Of a stretch of DNA of 64,000 nt, positions 1-10,391 are shown one piece after another. The translations under genes and the position numbers were made by a program. How positions within the stretch are numbered: position 1 is the stretch's first letter; the number at the start of each line of letters is the position of its first letter. The notes beneath the pieces are model-generated. The model searched no databases and was not told where the DNA came from. It saw only the letters and a list, made by a program, of their open reading frames with translations. Source of the stretch: Haemaphysalis longicornis (lineage: Eukaryota; Arthropoda; Arachnida; Ixodida; Ixodidae); NCBI GenBank assembly GCA_013339765.2, contig CM023457.1, forward strand, positions 59,141,355 through 59,205,354, given 5' to 3'.

Positions 1-1018
1 CACGCCGGGAGCACGCGCGCGCGCTTCGGCTTCCAACCGCGTGTCTCGGGCTCCCTCCGACGCGCGCCAGAATTCCTCTGTTCTTATCCCTGCTCCCTCC
101 TTCGCTTTGAATCTTCCCTTCGAATGCGAGCAAGCTATTGTCGGAAACAACGGCGCACAGTCGCGGTACCAAAACGAAACAACGCATTATAAAAACGGCA
201 GCAGAAAAGATAGCGAACAAATTTGTTCCGGTTGTAGTCAATATTGCGACGCTCAGACTTTTCTTAACCAATTCGTTTCTTCTTCTCTATTGAGCAGAAT
301 TTGTCACAAGCCAAGCCAGTCATGGTATAATTAAACTGCAGCAATTTCATACGCCATTATTAAGGGGAACTTGCACTCATCATCTAAATAGGAACAAAAT
401 ACTAGAAAATTTAATAAGTAAGCTCGTGAAATGACCCGAGGTCTAGATTTATTAGATTTACAGCCGAGATCCTGCTAGTTATAGTTATCCAGCCGAGGAT
501 GGACCCGCAAAAAGTATAACGAATTATCAAAAACTATGCGCGACATTATACAACCTGTTGCGGCAATTCAAACACACCTGGCCGCAGCCGCTGTCGCATC
601 ATTCTGGGGCACCTATCCTAACCTTCCGGCTGCGAGCCTCCCGTCGGCATTTTCTTTTTTGAAAGGCGAAATATTCAAGCGCCCCGTTCTGCGAAAAACC
701 GACGTTGTTGTCGTCGCGTGCAGGAAATGGCCGCCATTGCAAAAGGTAGGTAAAAGGCGCGTCTTAGTTCGTATGGGACTTCAACCCTGGGCTCCAGAGG
801 ACGAGCCGAGGGCGTTACCTCCGGGATACCTTCACTCCTGGTCAGCGGTGTAACTAAAGTTAGACCAGCACCGGCCCCCTGACGCGTGAACGTGACGCCC
901 CGTGACTAAAACAGGGACGCTCCAGCCACGCAGAACTCTCCTTCTGGGCATCGCCTCCCGTATTGTTTCCATGCCAAACGCAGCAGCTTCGACCGGTCAG
1001 CAGCTTTCCTTCTGCAAT
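1..1018. other. no recognisable gene
   Basis: I see no supported coding region or known repeat here. Short open frames on both strands lack domain-like sequence, and no splice structure is convincing. It opens with a short CG-alternating run near 14-25. Confidence 0.5.
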
Positions 1019-1048
1019 TGGGGGAGGGTGGCAGGCCACCCTCCCCCA
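1019..1048. repeat. perfect 13-bp hairpin
   Basis: TGGGGGAGGGTGG (1019-1031) is followed by a 4-base loop and its exact complement CCACCCTCCCCCA (1036-1048). There is no T-run or other sign of a terminator. It may be a decayed foldback element or a chance palindrome. Confidence 0.7.
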
Positions 1049-1801
1049 TTTGTACGCTGCCCCCGCGCCGCGCTAGGCAACGTAGGCAAAACGTGCTCCA
1101 TCGCGACGCTGAGTTTTCTATCGCTGGTCAGAGCGCCACTACTTCGGCAATCTGAAACACCGGTTACCATGGCAACCAGGCACAAGCCGCTCTCGGATTC
1201 AGTTACGGTGGGGTGATCCCGGTTAAGCTTAGGCCCCACCTTACGACATGTGGCCGAAACAGGCGTTCCACTCAGGCGTTCCACTGTGAAGCGGGAGAGG
1301 CGTTCGGCTTTGAATACAGGAGGTGATGTTCTGGGGAAGCCGCGACAGAGACGCAAAATTAGTGAAGTAGTGAACAAGTTTTTCATTAGCATCATTAAGC
1401 CTTCTCCTTCATAGCACATACATAGACGCAAGTTTTCGGGAATATTTTTTTGCAGTCGTTTGCGACTTGCTATAGGGTGTTTCGCCGAGAATTCGTTCGA
1501 GCCAGGGTCGACCGTTTGGAATCGCAGAGAACAGTCCCGGTACAATGTTAAGTGAGCCCGCCTGCGCGGGCATGCTAACACGTTGTTAAAGGGTCCATGA
1601 AGACAAATTACAAGATTGGTTAATGAAAAGGCTAAACTGCTTTGTCCGGATAACAATGATACCAATTCTATCGTTGACATCAAATGAATAACCGACAAAA
1701 ATCATGGAAATCTTGTTTCTCTGATTGGCGGCTACCGAGTTAGCCCCTACAAGACGCATGACCGCACGGTTGCAGTGGGGGCTCTTTCATTGTATGAGTC
1801 G

Positions 1802-2105
1802 AATGCTAATGTGCAGTTATGTTAGTAGAAATTGGTACAAATTAAGAAGAAGAAATGGACGTGGGCAGGGCATGTAATGCGAAGGCAAGATAACCGTCGG
1901 TCATTAAGGGTAACAGAGTGGATCCCTAGAGAAGGCAAGCGTGGCAGCCTGGAAGGCAGAAAGCTAGGTGGGCAGATGAGTTCAAGAAGTTTGCGGGGAC
2001 AAATTGGTCGCAGTTAGGACAGAACCGGGATAATTGGAGATCTAAAGTAGAGGCGTTTGCCCTGCAGGGGGAGTAGACAGGCTTATGATGATGATGGTGG
2101 TGATT
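1802..2105 (+). mobile_element. RTE-like LINE, 3' fragment
   Basis: This is the 3' end of an RTE-clade non-LTR retrotransposon. The frame at 1832-2017 reads KKKWTWAGHVMRRQDNRRSL and then PREGKRGS, the conserved C-terminal block after the reverse transcriptase. The same block is at 14930-15120 (+) and 7564-7779 (-). The end is a degenerate TGA/TGATGA repeat (2085-2105), typical of RTE tails. The 5' side begins with AATGCTAATGTGCAGTT, which also occurs in the copy at 7795-7850 (minus) but not in the longer copy at 14 kb. No function remains. Confidence 0.8.
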
Positions 2106-3849
2106 ATGATAATGATGATTCAGTTAACACACTAACAACTATGTTTGAGGGCTAGCCCCTAATGACGCCCCTCCTGCCCATATCACGTCGCGGTAGCGCG
2201 AAATCTGAAAACTTTACTCTATTTCTTGCATTATTAGTTTAAAAAACGTGTTTCGCGGCTGCAATCGGGCTTAGTGGGGTGCTGAAGCCTAGTTCTTTCA
2301 AATTAAACAGTTGTATTAGCACGCATCATGGGAATAACCATTCGCATTTATGGCTGCCGCCTAACCACGCTAGCAAGGCGTGAAGCTGTTATTAATCTTC
2401 CAAATGCAGCGGAACAAAACAAAACACAGAAGGGGGAAAATAAATATCGGCAGAGACGTTCAGTACGGCTTACATCCAGGAATGCGCATGCCGAGCAACG
2501 GCGCCAAGCACCGCCGCGCTCCCCCACTGCGCAGTTCCCGTCGCTGAGGTCATGTGACTTTTGGTTCCATTCGTGTTGACGCCCACGGCGGTCACTGTTC
2601 GCGTTTATGAAACATATAACGCTTTCGCCCAGCTGCAAGACAGGTTTTATTGACACTAACTGCTAGAAAAACTGCTTTATTTATTGGTGCAAGACGAAAT
2701 ACCGGCAGCCATATCTCGGTTTGATCAACGCGAAAATCATGAAATGCATAGGTTCCCTAGCGCGACAATTTAAACCTGATGGTAAATTCAGACGATGTAG
2801 GGAGATTAGCGTGGCTTGTACTAGTCCCTGGAATTTGTTCACGCCTTGTTTACGAGTGATTGCAAGTTTTAAAGGGGCATCGCAAACGAGCTGTGGCAAA
2901 GACACTGTTCACGTGAGCTGAACCCACCGTGATCCGACATTGCACTAAAGGCCGCACTTGAACGGTTCAAACGAAACAGAGGTGCATCGCAGTCGCCATG
3001 CACACTTGCTCTCCAGGCGCGGAGTACCTAGGTGGTAGATTTGCTCTAGAGGGCTTCTTCAAAGCGAGCTGCTGTGGTGCAATCATGCAAAACAGACCAG
3101 ACGGAAGTGCGAACAACGGGCACAAACTTTCGGCCCCCTGGAAGAGTGCGTGTCCGCACAACGCCCACGACGAATCATACAATGCTGCATAGAGAGCCCG
3201 TTACGTGTAATCAGTAGCTCTGCGTCGTCACTATTAAATGCCAGTTTACATCGTTACACCGCAAGGTGTCACTGCACGTACCGAGTATAGTACGATCGCG
3301 TCATCCGTTCATTCCTTCACGTGGTGGCGGTACTCGCACGCCTGAGAATCCATTGAAACATCTGACGAAAGCAAGCGCTTCTTTAACGTCACAGCCTCGC
3401 CTCGCCATTACTCCATTTTGGAACGCTGTTGCAGCCACGAGTTGAAGGAGGCGCTGCCAAAAAAGCAAAAAACACAGGAGGAACGAATCCGAAAGTGCGT
3501 CGTGTGAACCCTTCTTATGATGCTGCCAACCAGTACAACACAGTGCAATGTAAAAATTGCTTTAAAATTATACGTCCGGGTCACCTATTTATGTGCATCA
3601 CCATGTGCCTGCTACCTTGATTGAGTGCTGCCAGTTTAGACGTCACCTAATCACCCCGCTACTTCGTACTCCTGGTCCCTACGTTTTAAAGTTTTTGTCG
3701 CCCCCCAATTTTACCAAACTCCAGCGCCCACCTTCGAGCTACCTCGGCTTTCTCGACACGCCGGCCACTCTAAAGCATAAATCTACGAAGCATTTGATGA
3801 TCGCGTCAGCTTTGGCGTGGCCTGTCTCCCGTCCGTCGGATGCCTCCAG
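2106..3849. other. no recognisable gene
   Basis: Moderately AT-rich unique-looking sequence. Open frames are under 105 codons and overlap on both strands. I recognise no domain, RNA gene or element boundary. Confidence 0.45.
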
Positions 3850-4950
3850 GCCCTCCCAATTACCTAATAAACCTTTTTTTCTTCGCCAGTCTCTTATCCG
3901 CACTCCTTCCCCCCTCCCCCACCCCCTGCCGCCATCTTCGGCTTCCCATTAACATACCGACGTGCCTCCAACACGCCGTCTCGTTCGACGAACCCTGTCG
4001 CATCTCTCTACGCGTTCAGTAGCCCCGGCGGCCCGGGCATCCCCTCAGGTCGTGAACTGTGGCCGCCACTTTTCCCTCCATCGGTCGTTGGACTCTGGCG
4101 CCCTGCGCCCTCAGCGAGCGCCTAACAGGTATCGGACGTCGCCCTCCCGAAATGGCGACCCGCGGGCGCGCTCCGCCTCTCACTCTATTAGGGAGTGTCG
4201 CCACATGCGCGCTCCCTACCGCCTCTCTCTTTCCTTCAAGCCGCATTCGCATCTGCTTTCCCAGTGCACGATTACTCCGTTCCGCGGCACGTTTGTACCC
4301 TGCCTCCCTTTGTTCCGACCCTTCATTCCCTTTCTTTCCTCTTGTTTTCTTTCGATCCCTTTTTCATCGCTTCCCCAATGCTGCCTCGGAGTTATTTTTA
4401 ATTTTCGCGATTTTTTTTGTTCAATTTCTAGCGTCTGTCCTTTTGCTTTTCTCAAGTCCGTTATCTCATTATCTCTCTCCCTGCTCCCTCGAAATGCCTC
4501 GCACTTCCTCCTGCTCGCAAAAAATCGTTAGCTCCCCCTCCACCATTCCCATTTTCGTTTCCGTTCACCTCGCATGCCCTTCTCCCCGCCACCCTTCTTC
4601 CATTCTTTTATTTTCCAGCTCATTGTTTGCGCAACCCCTCGTTTCGTTATCCCTAGTTTACTGGTCCCGCAGCTCTCCTTTGCGCGTTAACTTTTCCCGC
4701 GATCCCCTTGCTTGTTCCTTCTCTCTCCCTCCCCATCCGCTCTGTCCACCGCTTTCAAAAACTTCCTCTCTGCATACCACCAAAGTTTTAATGCTTTCCA
4801 TTTTTTAGCGTGCCACGGCTAAAAAAAGCCAAAACAGAATTGTCTGCTCCTGTTTTTATCACTCTCTTCTCTCTTTACCCTGTCTATCCCTTCCTTTTAT
4901 CTTTTGCCTCGTTAACATCCCGAACCGCGTGCCCGGGGATGACCGGGCAG
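3850..4950 (+). other. pyrimidine-rich block
   Basis: About 1.1 kb in which the + strand is dominated by C and T (long CTCTCTC, CCCTCCC and TTTCTTTCCT stretches), with many short C/T motifs and few purine runs. It gives a spurious open frame (4059-4808) of Ser/Leu/Pro/Phe-rich low complexity that should not be read as a protein. The strand asymmetry is visible directly. Whether it is an intron, a decayed CT satellite or a regulatory tract cannot be told. Confidence 0.6.
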
Positions 4951-5360
4951 ACGGGATGGAACGAACGCCCAGCAGACGGGAAAACAGGCAGCGTCAGGGA
5001 AAACGCCACCGACGCAATAAAGGATTCAGGCGAACCCGTCTACACGCCCCCATTTTTATTGCTTTGCGACGGCACTAGCTGGCTCACTTGTGAACCGGAG
5101 GAGCGTCCATATCTTGGACAGTAACGCAAGAAGACGTGGGAGGACTCGTCCCTAGCAGTGGATGCAGAGATGAAGCATCTTTACCATGGGGTGTCGATTA
5201 GTCTGCGCCGCAGTGATTTTGGCCGACGTCGGCACCTGTTGGGCTGTCTTCGCAAGACCGCCGTTCGACGCCCTCTTCGGACACGCACCAAAGCGATGAA
5301 AATGGCGTTCCGGCCAGTTTTCTTCGGGTTGCTTAATGCGGAAACAAATAGGAACTGCCG

Positions 5361-5545
5361 GTTAGTTAGTTAGTTAGTTAGTGAGTGAGTGAGTGAGTGA
5401 GTGAGTGAGTGAGTGAGTGAGTGAGTGAGTGAGTGAGTGAGTGAGTGAGTGAGTGAGTGAGTGAGTGAGTGAGTGAGTGAGTGAGTGAGTGAGTGAGTGA
5501 GTGAGTGAGTGAGTGAGTGGGTGAGTCGCTCAGTTAGTGGGTGAG
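5361..5545. repeat. (GTTA)n-(GTGA)n microsatellite
   Basis: About five GTTA units (5361-5381) pass directly into some 35 perfect GTGA (GAGT) units up to about 5520, then decay. It is a compound tetranucleotide microsatellite, a likely length-polymorphic site. Confidence 0.97.
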
Positions 5546-7520
5546 TTTAGCATTAAGCGTACTGCAGGAATTTTGTCTGCTTCTAAATGCTACGCAAGAC
5601 AGCAGTTAGCCCTCTTCCTGGCGCCAAAGGTGGAATTTCAGAGCAGCGAGCTGCCGAAAAAATAAAGAGCATCAAGGTCATTTATCTGCCCCCAAAAGAC
5701 TTTCACCGTGCTCATTTTAATGTGTAGCATTCTTCGCCGAGTACTCCCTCGCTCCGCGTTTTCTACAAAAATGCAGATTCGGCGGAAGTAACCCCTGGAA
5801 TCGTTATAGTAGTGTAAATGGAGATGGTTGGTCGAACAGAACTAAAAAAAACAAAAAAGAAAACTAGAAAAATAAAATTTTCACAAAAATGAACTGACAC
5901 AATAAGAAATATGCCTATTGTGCATCTCCCCCAAATATCCAAGAATAATCAAAGTCTCAAAAGAACGTTGGAGATACGTATAAAAATAGCGTAAATGGGT
6001 TAACTCTGCAGTAACCCTGGCTTCTTCGGAAAAGAATAACAATTATTGAAGGAAAGGCGAAGTGGTATTTGTAAATATATACATAGCTGGCGTAAAGAAA
6101 TAAAAGAAAACTTTAAAATAAAAGAAATATTCCGACGTCTTTTGCTACTCATAGCCATATTTGGATGTAAAGAATCACTCTCTAGGCAAGCGGCATTAGA
6201 ACGCTACGCATTAGCAGACAATCCTCTGAATTTCTGCAGATTTTTCATTCCTTTTTCGAATGCAATGGAATTAGTTTCACCCAACGGGTACGAAGGAATA
6301 TGAGATCAGATCCAAGCCCACTCACTCGAAATCTAAGTACTCGTATGTTTAATGGTTCTAAGCAGCAAACACCTTTAAAACAGAATTATGTGCAAGCCGT
6401 TGCGTTAGCTTGGCATGGTCGCTGCATTTCTCTCAGGACACGTTTCAACTGCGGGCACTAGCCAGACCGGCAGAGAAAAAATCTAACTGGTTAGCCGCCG
6501 CCTATCGTTCAACTTATACCCCTATCACACGTCAGATCTAATGACATTTAGAGCAAACGTCATTTGCTATTAGTTCGGCGCTACACGAGAACACTAGACA
6601 TGTAACTTCTGTAATAACCCAAAGAACACTGTTTTCAGAACTGCTAGTAAACTTGTATTCCCTTTTCATATCATTTTTCACACAGCGGCCACAAAGCTAT
6701 ACGTTCTGCCATTTGTTGTATGCGATAATTTGAACGACCATAGTCATCATGTATGCGCCTCGAGCGCTGCCTGAGGAGCCAAGTGGCGGCGCCGCTGAAA
6801 TCCCCCTAGCGGCCCGTTTAGTAATCAGCCGCGGGAGGCTCCGGTCCGCTCCCCACTGTTGCCGCTGCTTTTGCAGCACGTTCATGACTGGGATTTACCG
6901 TTCGTATGCTTTAAAAATACGTGCTTATGTGGAGCAGTCACTCTGTTCGCAAATGTGGTGTATTTACGAGAGTGAAAGCGTTTCTGACACGATCTTAGTG
7001 AGTTACATTAGGCTGTATGAGCGCCAGGTGTGTAAACTTTGGCCCATGTTTCCTATCCATTGCCAACGCAATAGAAAACAAGAAATGAAAATGAATGCGA
7101 CACAGCCACGCACATGCCACTCAAAGTCAAAGACGCCTCCTGGGGGAAAACCGCGCGCAAATCTGACACGCCAATGTTTTGAGGTGACGCCACGAACCCG
7201 TGCACAGTCATCCGGTGGCCACGGGAACCTCGCCGGACGGCTTCCCCTGCACTGGGTTGTATGCAGGTGAGCTCCCTGACGACCTCAAAATATCCCCAGT
7301 GCATTTCCTTTCCTTTTCCTGTGGAAAACCACAACCGCCACCATCACCAAGATGCAGTACGTGGAGAGCGAAAGTACGAGAAACGGAGCTTATAGGAATG
7401 GGCACCTCCGCTCTTTTGAGGTACTCTAGTAATGACAGCCGTCATTTGCCGTGCCGGGTAACCTGAAAGGCATTTGGAAACGTAGCTATAAGGGAATTCG
7501 TTGCAAATAATGTTGCGTTG
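5546..7520. other. no recognisable gene
   Basis: Unique-looking AT-leaning sequence. Short open frames such as 6749-7270 (+) have no recognisable domain, no supporting splice sites and overlapping frames on the other strand. No element termini seen. Confidence 0.45.
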
Positions 7521-8429
7521 TGTTTAATATTCATCATCTTCATCAGCAGCAGCAGCAGCCTCTCTACGCCCACTGCAGGGCAAAGGCCTCTCCCATAGAT
7601 CTCCAATTATCCCGGTCCTGTGCTAACTGCGACCAATTTATCCCCGCAAACTTCTTGATCTCATCTGCCCATCTAACTTTTTGCCGCCCCCTGCCACGCT
7701 TGCCTTCTCTAGGGATCCGCTCTGCTGCCTTTAATGACCAACGGTTATCTTGCCTTCTCATTATATGCCCTGCCCACAACCATTTCTTCTTTTCTACTAA
7801 TTTCTACTAATAGAACTGCACATTAGCATTAGCACATTAGCATTAGCAAGATGCAGCTGTCATACACTTTCTTCATCTGGGACAATGGCAGGCTGCCATT
7901 CATTATCTGAGAATTCCTGCTGAATGCACACCACCCCATTCTTATCCTTCTAATTATCTCTGCCTCATGGTTGGGATCGGGGGTCACAACTTGGCCTAAG
8001 TAGATATATCATTACTATAATACTAGAGGATATTTACAATTGGTCCAGAGCTAACATCATCCTCCATAAGGATAGCAGCAAAATACCTATAAGGAAGGGA
8101 GTCAGACAAGGAGACACAATCTCTCCAATGTTATTCACAACATGTTTACAAGAGGTACTCAGACAATTCGATTGGGAACAGGTGGGAGTAAGGGTTAATG
8201 GAGAATACCTGAGTAACCTCAGATTTGCTGATGACATTGCCTTGCTAAGTAACTCGGGGGACTAAAAGCAAAGCATGCCTACCGCACTGGACAAGCAGAG
8301 TAGAACCGTGGGCCTGAAAATTAACATGCAGAGAATTAAAGTAATGATCAATAACCTCGGAACAGCACAGCGGTTGGAGATAGGTGGCGAGGCAGTGGAA
8401 GTGGTAAGCGAATAAATCTGTTTAGTATT
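7521..8429 (-). mobile_element. RTE-like LINE copy with 5' inversion (twin priming)
   Basis: The left part (about 7532-8010) is RTE sequence on the - strand. It carries the C-terminal block WAGHIMRRQDNRWSL (7564-7779) and ends at the left in a TCATCATCTTCATCAG tail. The right part (about 8012-8418) is the adjoining upstream RT segment in the opposite orientation (+), with motifs VRQGDTISPMLFT and LRFADDIALLSNS. Compared with the copy at 14 kb, the two pieces meet near the same RTE position (GCGAATAtATCTac). The piece nearest the 5' flank is inverted, the geometry made by twin priming. An 11-bp near-repeat flanks it: TGTTTAATATT (7521-7531) and TGTTTAGTATT (8419-8429). Stops make it non-coding. 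Confidence 0.8.
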
Positions 8430-8728
8430 AATCGCTATATAATGCAAACTTCCCGAATTGTGTTATTCCCGCGGCTTCCCTAGTCATCTGCTTCAGCAGA
8501 ACGGAATAACTCAGTAATTTGTACGGAATTATTGCACTACCCTGTATTATCTATAGGAGTCGCAGGTGCGGTGAAGAGCTGAGGAGGTCTTTCTGCTATG
8601 TCAACGAATAACCAGCTGCAGTTAATATCGTTCTCCGGTCTGTAGTTGTGTCTTCAAGCAGCAGTTACCGATTGTCTTATGCACCAGAGCCCGTTGTTAC
8701 CACTCAAAAAACTCGGCTAGGACAGAAA

Positions 8729-8742
8729 ACTACAAATACACT
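8729..8742. repeat. SINE target-site duplication, left copy
   Basis: ACTACAAATACACT here matches 9056-9069 exactly. The pair encloses the (GATT)n tail and a 5'-truncated SINE. Confidence 0.85.
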
Positions 8743-8792
8743 GATTGTTTGATTGATTGATCTGAGTGATCGATTCATTGGTTGGTTGGTTC

Positions 8793-8868
<76 letters not shown>

Positions 8869-9055
8869 CGAGGTTTAACGCGCCGACGCTACACAGGCGA
8901 TGAGGCGATACGTAATGGAGGGCTCCGGATTAATTTTGATCTTTAACGTGCACCTAAATCTCAAACTCACGAGCGCTTTCGCTTTTCACCTCCATCAGAA
9001 AAGTGGCCGTCGCGGCCGGGAATCGAACCCGAGTCCTTGGACTCAGCAGCCCAAT
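8743..9055 (-). mobile_element. tRNA-derived tick SINE with (CAAT)n tail
   Basis: Read on the - strand: a truncated tRNA-like head with the B box GGGTTCGATTCCCGGCC (near 9010-9030), then CTTTTCTGATGGAGGTGAAA-like body, then CACGTTAAAGATCAAAATTAATCCGG and GAGCCCTCCATTACG, ending at an approximately 125-base (CAAT)n array (8743-8868 on +). The A-box end is missing, and the break falls exactly at the target-site duplication (right copy 9056-9069). So the 5' end was lost during insertion, not later. The family resembles the Ruka-type SINEs described from ticks (established knowledge); assignment to that family is inference. Confidence 0.85.
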
Positions 9056-9085
9056 ACTACAAATACACTCGCCGGTGGTACTAAC

Positions 9086-9609
9086 AGCATTGCAGACGAC
9101 TAAAGTGTCGCAGCCGAAATTATTTACACCACCCTACACGTGAACGCGACTTGGCACATTCGTGTGCTTATTTCCCACACTTATTCGTGTGCTTATTTCC
9201 CACAGAAAGCATTTCCGTAGCTGAGTGCTTGGGCGGCCACTCTGACTACGATTGCTGGGCTCATTTCGAAGGCCCAGGACAGATCCGCTACCGCCCCAAG
9301 ATGACCGGTTGCTGATAGAGCCATTCCTGTCTGAAAATCTGTCTTTCTGTCTGGCATAAAATTCCTGATTCCCTCAGCTTAAAACTCCCGAAGAATACTG
9401 ACCACAAATGTTCTTATATTCCAGGTGTAATCAGGTCATGGAGCGTCACGAAGTTCAAGCACGCTACCTTAACTTCTGTGAACGTTAAGTGTTGTTTTTC
9501 CGCAATTGCCGACCGAAATGAGCTACAACTTCAAGCCGCAAACCATTTTGATTGGTATGACTGGTCATGGTTATTAAGCTTTTCTTTTGCTGTCGAATCA
9601 CTCTGCATT
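9086..9609. other. no recognisable gene
   Basis: AT-leaning sequence up to the assembly gap. There is one short direct repeat (TTCGTGTGCTTATTTCCCAC twice, about 9160-9203) and nothing else recognisable. Confidence 0.45.
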
Positions 9610-9709
9610 NNNNNNNNNNNNNNNNNNNNNNNNNNNNNNNNNNNNNNNNNNNNNNNNNNNNNNNNNNNNNNNNNNNNNNNNNNNNNNNNNNNNNNNNNNN
9701 NNNNNNNNN
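9610..9709. other. assembly gap (100 N)
   Basis: Exactly 100 N, the conventional placeholder for a gap of unknown size. Sequence on the two sides may not be contiguous. Open frames that run through it are artefacts. Confidence 1.
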
Positions 9710-9803
9710 AACCCCTTGGGTTTAGGCACATACCCGTTCGGGGGGTGCTATGACACTCGCTCTCTCTCTCCTTGCGTTGAAATTTCGCATCTCTTCCCCT
9801 TTA

Positions 9804-9959
9804 AGCTACGTGCACACTAGCGTCGAACTTGCCGTGCCGCGCCCTGCCGACGGCCGCCACCGGCGTTCGCGCCGCAGCTTCACCCGCAGTGCGGCGCGAC
9901 GCCGCTGGCGGCCGTCGGCAGGGCGGCACGGCAAGTTCGACGCTAGTGTGCACGTAGCT
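9804..9959. mobile_element. GC-rich foldback MITE
   Basis: A near-perfect palindromic element. The left arm begins AGCTACGTGCACACTAGCG at 9804 and runs about 65 bases. The right arm is its complement and ends ...CGCTAGTGTGCACGTAGCT at 9959. Both arms carry the core CGAACTTGCCG and a CGACGGCCGCC-type block, with a short spacer. TTA directly abuts both ends (9801-9803 and 9960-9962). TTA duplications are usual for PIF/Harbinger-type MITEs, and the surrounding TTAA could also suit a TTAA-targeting family, so superfamily is unsure. A related single arm lies at 29057-29092. Confidence 0.75.
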
Positions 9960-10391
9960 TTAAGCGTGCGCTTGATTAGGTCGGTCGATCCTAGACCACT
10001 TCAAAGCACCTAGGTGCGCGACCTTAAGGTTTGTTTATGCAGGCTTGCAAATGAGGCCCTTGCAAATAGTTGTGCCGTGAACCAGAGACGACCGCGCACC
10101 ACTGGCACTCGGCGAAATTGGACGGATTTTTGTCGGTGACGACGCAATAATCTTTTTGCGTTTTGTACCAAACAGCGCGTCTAATTTTAACACAGCCATA
10201 AGTTGCAACTGTCCACTTGAATAGAGGAAGGGATACTGACAGGTTTAGCTATAAACCTGTTACTGGCTAGATAAGAAATAACGTAGCCTTATCTTTGGAC
10301 TAGAATCCATAAAAATTACGCCATCTGAGGTAAGTGGCAATCCGACGACTACAAAACCTTGCCGATGACGACGAACAAGGGAACAGAGATA

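Noticed and set aside
4059..4808. 249-codon open frame
   Set aside because: Low-complexity Ser/Leu/Pro/Phe translation of a CT-rich strand; no domain.
9478..9820. Open frames running through the N block
   Set aside because: They translate the assembly gap as X.
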